From NCBI GenBank assembly GCA_964602525.1, contig CAZRSA010000069.1, forward strand, positions 1 to 14,579: a stretch of DNA of 14,579 nucleotides, written 5' to 3'. This document shows positions 12,872 through 14,579 of this stretch, piece by piece; position 1 is the first letter of the stretch; every line of letters begins with the position of its first letter. The notes beneath the pieces are model-generated. The model was not told where the DNA came from. It saw only the letters and a list, made by a program, of their open reading frames with translations, and did no database searches. Made by a program: the position numbers and the translations under genes. This stretch comes from Lentisalinibacter sp964602525. GTDB taxonomy: Bacteria > Pseudomonadota > Gammaproteobacteria > Steroidobacterales > Woeseiaceae.

Positions 12872-13972
12872 ATGAACGAGTCCAAACCCGGTCCGGATCT
12901 CGGCGACATCCGGAAACGCATCGACGAGATCGACCAGCAGATCCAGGCCCTGATCAGCCGCCGGGCCGAGCAGGCCAGGCTGGTCGGCGAGAGCAAGGGC
13001 GAGCTCGCCCGGTCCATCGACTACTTCCGGCCGGAGCGCGAGGCGGAGGTGCTGCGCGGCGTGCTGGCCCGCAACCAGGGTCCGCTCAGCGACGAGGAGA
13101 TGGTGCGCCTGTTCCGGGAGATCATGTCGGCCTGTCTCGCCCAGCAGGAACCGCTTAAGATCGGCTTCCTGGGTCCGGAGGGCACCTTCACCCAGTCCGC
13201 GCTCACCAAGCACTTCGGTCATTCGGTGCGGGCGCTGCCGCTCGCCACCATCGAGGAGGTCTTCCACGAGGTGGAGGCCGGCCACGCCGACTTCGGCGTG
13301 GTGCCCATCGAGAACTCGACCGAGGGCACGGTGAATCACACGCTGGACATGTTCCTGATGTCGCCGCTGAAGATCTGCGGCGAGATCGAGCTGCGCATCC
13401 GCCAGCATCTGCTCGGCAATCTGCCTTCCCTGGACAAGGTCGAGCGCATCTGCGCCCATCAGCAGTCCCTGGCCCAGTGCCGGGTCTGGCTGCGGGAGTA
13501 CCTGCCCCAGGCGGAGCTGATCCCCGTCACCAGCAATGCCGCCGGCGCGCGCCGGGCGCGCGACGAGGCGGGTACGGCGGCCATCGCGGGCGACGCAGCG
13601 GCGGAGGTGTACGGGCTCGACGTCATGGTGGCGGACATCGAGGACCGGCCCGACAACACCACCCGCTTCCTGGTGATCGGGCGCGACCTGCTCGCGCCGA
13701 GCGGCGACGACAAGACCTCCATCCTGGTGTCGGCCAGCGATACGGCCGGGGCGGGCGTGCTGCATACGCTGCTCGCGCCGTTCTCCAGACACGGCATCAG
13801 CATGACCCGCATCGAGTCGCGGCCTTCCCGGCGGCGGAAGTGGGACTACGTGTTCTTCATCGATCTCGAGGGGCATGCCGACGAGTCGCCGCTGGCCGAT
13901 GCGCTGGCCGAGGTGGAGCAGGGCACCTCGCTGTTCCGCGTGCTCGGGGCCTACCCGAAGGCGGTGCTGTGA
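12872..13972 (+). CDS. pheA: Bifunctional chorismate mutase/prephenate dehydratase (P-protein)
   Basis: It converts chorismate to prephenate and then to phenylpyruvate, the committed steps to phenylalanine. The 366-residue protein has three domains. Residues about 9-95 are an AroQ chorismate mutase, with R14, R31 and K42 aligning with the E. coli active-site R11, R28 and K39. Residues about 98-272 are prephenate dehydratase, with GPEGTFTQSA, PIENSTEGTVNHTLD and the catalytic NTTRF at 262-266. Residues about 285-366 are an ACT domain with the phenylalanine-binding ESRPS motif at 315-319. The usual GAL motif reads GVL here, so feedback behaviour may differ slightly. ATG at 12872 has a good AGGAAA at 5-nt spacing. 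Its stop overlaps the aroA GTG by 4 bp. Confidence 0.96.
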   Translation: MNESKPGPDLGDIRKRIDEIDQQIQALISRRAEQARLVGESKGELARSIDYFRPEREAEVLRGVLARNQGPLSDEEMVRLFREIMSACLAQQEPLKIGFLGPEGTFTQSALTKHFGHSVRALPLATIEEVFHEVEAGHADFGVVPIENSTEGTVNHTLDMFLMSPLKICGEIELRIRQHLLGNLPSLDKVERICAHQQSLAQCRVWLREYLPQAELIPVTSNAAGARRARDEAGTAAIAGDAAAEVYGLDVMVADIEDRPDNTTRFLVIGRDLLAPSGDDKTSILVSASDTAGAGVLHTLLAPFSRHGISMTRIESRPSRRRKWDYVFFIDLEGHADESPLADALAEVEQGTSLFRVLGAYPKAVL

Positions 13973-14579
13973 GCGCGGCGTCCTTCCGAACGGTGCCCGG
14001 CGGCGCACCCTCGGGCGAGATCACGGTGCCGGGCGACAAGTCGATCTCCCACCGTGCGCTGATGCTGGGTGCGGTCGCGCAGGGCGAAACGCTCGTCAGC
14101 GGCTTCCTGGAGGGTGAGGACTGCCTCGCGACCCTGAGCGCGCTCGAGGCCATGGGGGTGGCAGTGGAGCGCGAGACCGACGGAGCGCTGCGGGTGCGCG
14201 GCGTCGGTGCCGACGGCCTGGCGGCACCCGCGGAGCCCCTGGATCTCGGCAATTCGGGCACGGCGATGCGGCTCTTCTGCGGCCTGCTTGGCGGCCAGCC
14301 CTTCCGCTCGGTGCTGACCGGCGATGCCTCCCTGCGCAAGCGGCCCATGGGCCGGGTCATCGACCCGCTGGCCCTGATGGGCGTGGAAATCGACAGCGAA
14401 TCCGGCCGGCCGCCGCTCGCGATCCGGGGCCGGCGCCCGCTGGCCGCCATCGACTACCTCCTGCCGGTGGCGAGCGCCCAGGTGAAGTCGGCGATACTGC
14501 TGGCCGGCCTGTATGCCCCGGGCGCCACCCGCGTGACGGAGCCGGAGGTCACCCGGGATCACACCGAACGGATGCTCGG
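13969..14579 (+). CDS. aroA: 3-phosphoshikimate 1-carboxyvinyltransferase (EPSP synthase), 5' part
   Basis: EPSP synthase joins shikimate-3-phosphate and phosphoenolpyruvate in the shikimate pathway. The first 203 codons are visible, about half of the usual 430-440; the rest lies beyond the window. Motifs present are VPGDKSISHRALM, FLEGEDCLATL, LGNSGTAMRL, LTGDASLRKRPMGRV, PVASAQVKSAILLAGL and VTRDHTERML. The GDKS, SAQVK and RDHTE combination belongs to class II-like enzymes, yet the PEP-site glycine of LGNSGT is kept. Start is GTG at 13969, overlapping the pheA stop (GTGA), so translation is probably coupled. The protein begins directly with the synthase domain, so it is not the C-terminal part of a TyrA-AroA fusion as in Pseudomonas. 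Confidence 0.95.
   Translation, partial: MSAASFRTVPGGAPSGEITVPGDKSISHRALMLGAVAQGETLVSGFLEGEDCLATLSALEAMGVAVERETDGALRVRGVGADGLAAPAEPLDLGNSGTAMRLFCGLLGGQPFRSVLTGDASLRKRPMGRVIDPLALMGVEIDSESGRPPLAIRGRRPLAAIDYLLPVASAQVKSAILLAGLYAPGATRVTEPEVTRDHTERML

Noticed and set aside
13546..13562. CGCGCGCC-G-GGCGCGCG palindrome in pheA
   Set aside because: Eight-base arms of alternating C/G with a 1-nt centre are expected occasionally in coding DNA this GC-rich and show no context of a regulatory site.
1..14579. Search for CRISPR repeats, tRNA genes, insertion-sequence ends or phage genes
   Set aside because: No regularly spaced direct repeats, cloverleaf-like segments, transposase motifs or att-like duplications were seen on reading either strand.

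Overview
The window is GC-rich and densely packed with bacterial chromosomal housekeeping genes. All but about 3% is coding, and I see no mobile element, CRISPR array, tRNA or rRNA. Gene content and order point to a gammaproteobacterium outside the Enterobacterales. Condensin subunits are of the ScpA/ScpB type rather than MukBEF, rluB follows scpB, and the run mtaD-ubiG-mupP-(…)-yciK lies divergent from gyrA-serC-pheA-aroA, as I recall it from Pseudomonas (with mtnA, hisC and tyrA missing here). A halophilic or sulfur-oxidising Chromatiales-type genome would fit, but that assignment is inference.

Layout. (1) 107-3249, plus strand: yciO (TsaC/Sua5 family), scpA, scpB, rluB; a chromosome-segregation and rRNA-modification cluster. 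yciO and scpA each have a TAGAAT -10-like box 6-7 nt before a GTG start, which suggests leaderless transcripts. (2) 3221-8856, minus strand: a six-gene, tightly coupled operon read right to left: mtaD (MTA/SAH deaminase), ubiG (ubiquinone methyltransferase), a HAD phosphatase best called MupP/Gph, rmuC, a squalene/phytoene-synthase-like protein lacking the catalytic Asp motifs, and yciK (SDR). Junctions overlap by 4 or 8 bp or are 4 bp apart. The operon meets rluB tail to tail with a 29-bp overlap, and its likely terminator hairpin lies inside the rluB C-terminal coding tail. (3) 8857-9128: divergent intergenic region with candidate promoters for both directions and a roughly 130-nt gyrA leader. 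(4) 9129-14579, plus strand: gyrA, serC, pheA and the 5' part of aroA; DNA gyrase A followed by serine and aromatic amino-acid biosynthesis. hisC and tyrA, common between pheA and aroA in relatives, are absent at this place.

The most unusual signals are structural rather than new gene families. They are a perfect 30-bp palindrome plus a 12-bp inverted repeat in the 3' end of the synthase-like gene, a 56-nt island of only 14 G/C inside gyrA with a cluster of atypical codons, a perfect 10-bp inverted repeat between gyrA and serC, and paired leaderless-type starts. No previously undescribed multi-gene system is evident. The best candidate for unknown biology is the synthase-like pseudoenzyme embedded between rmuC and yciK.
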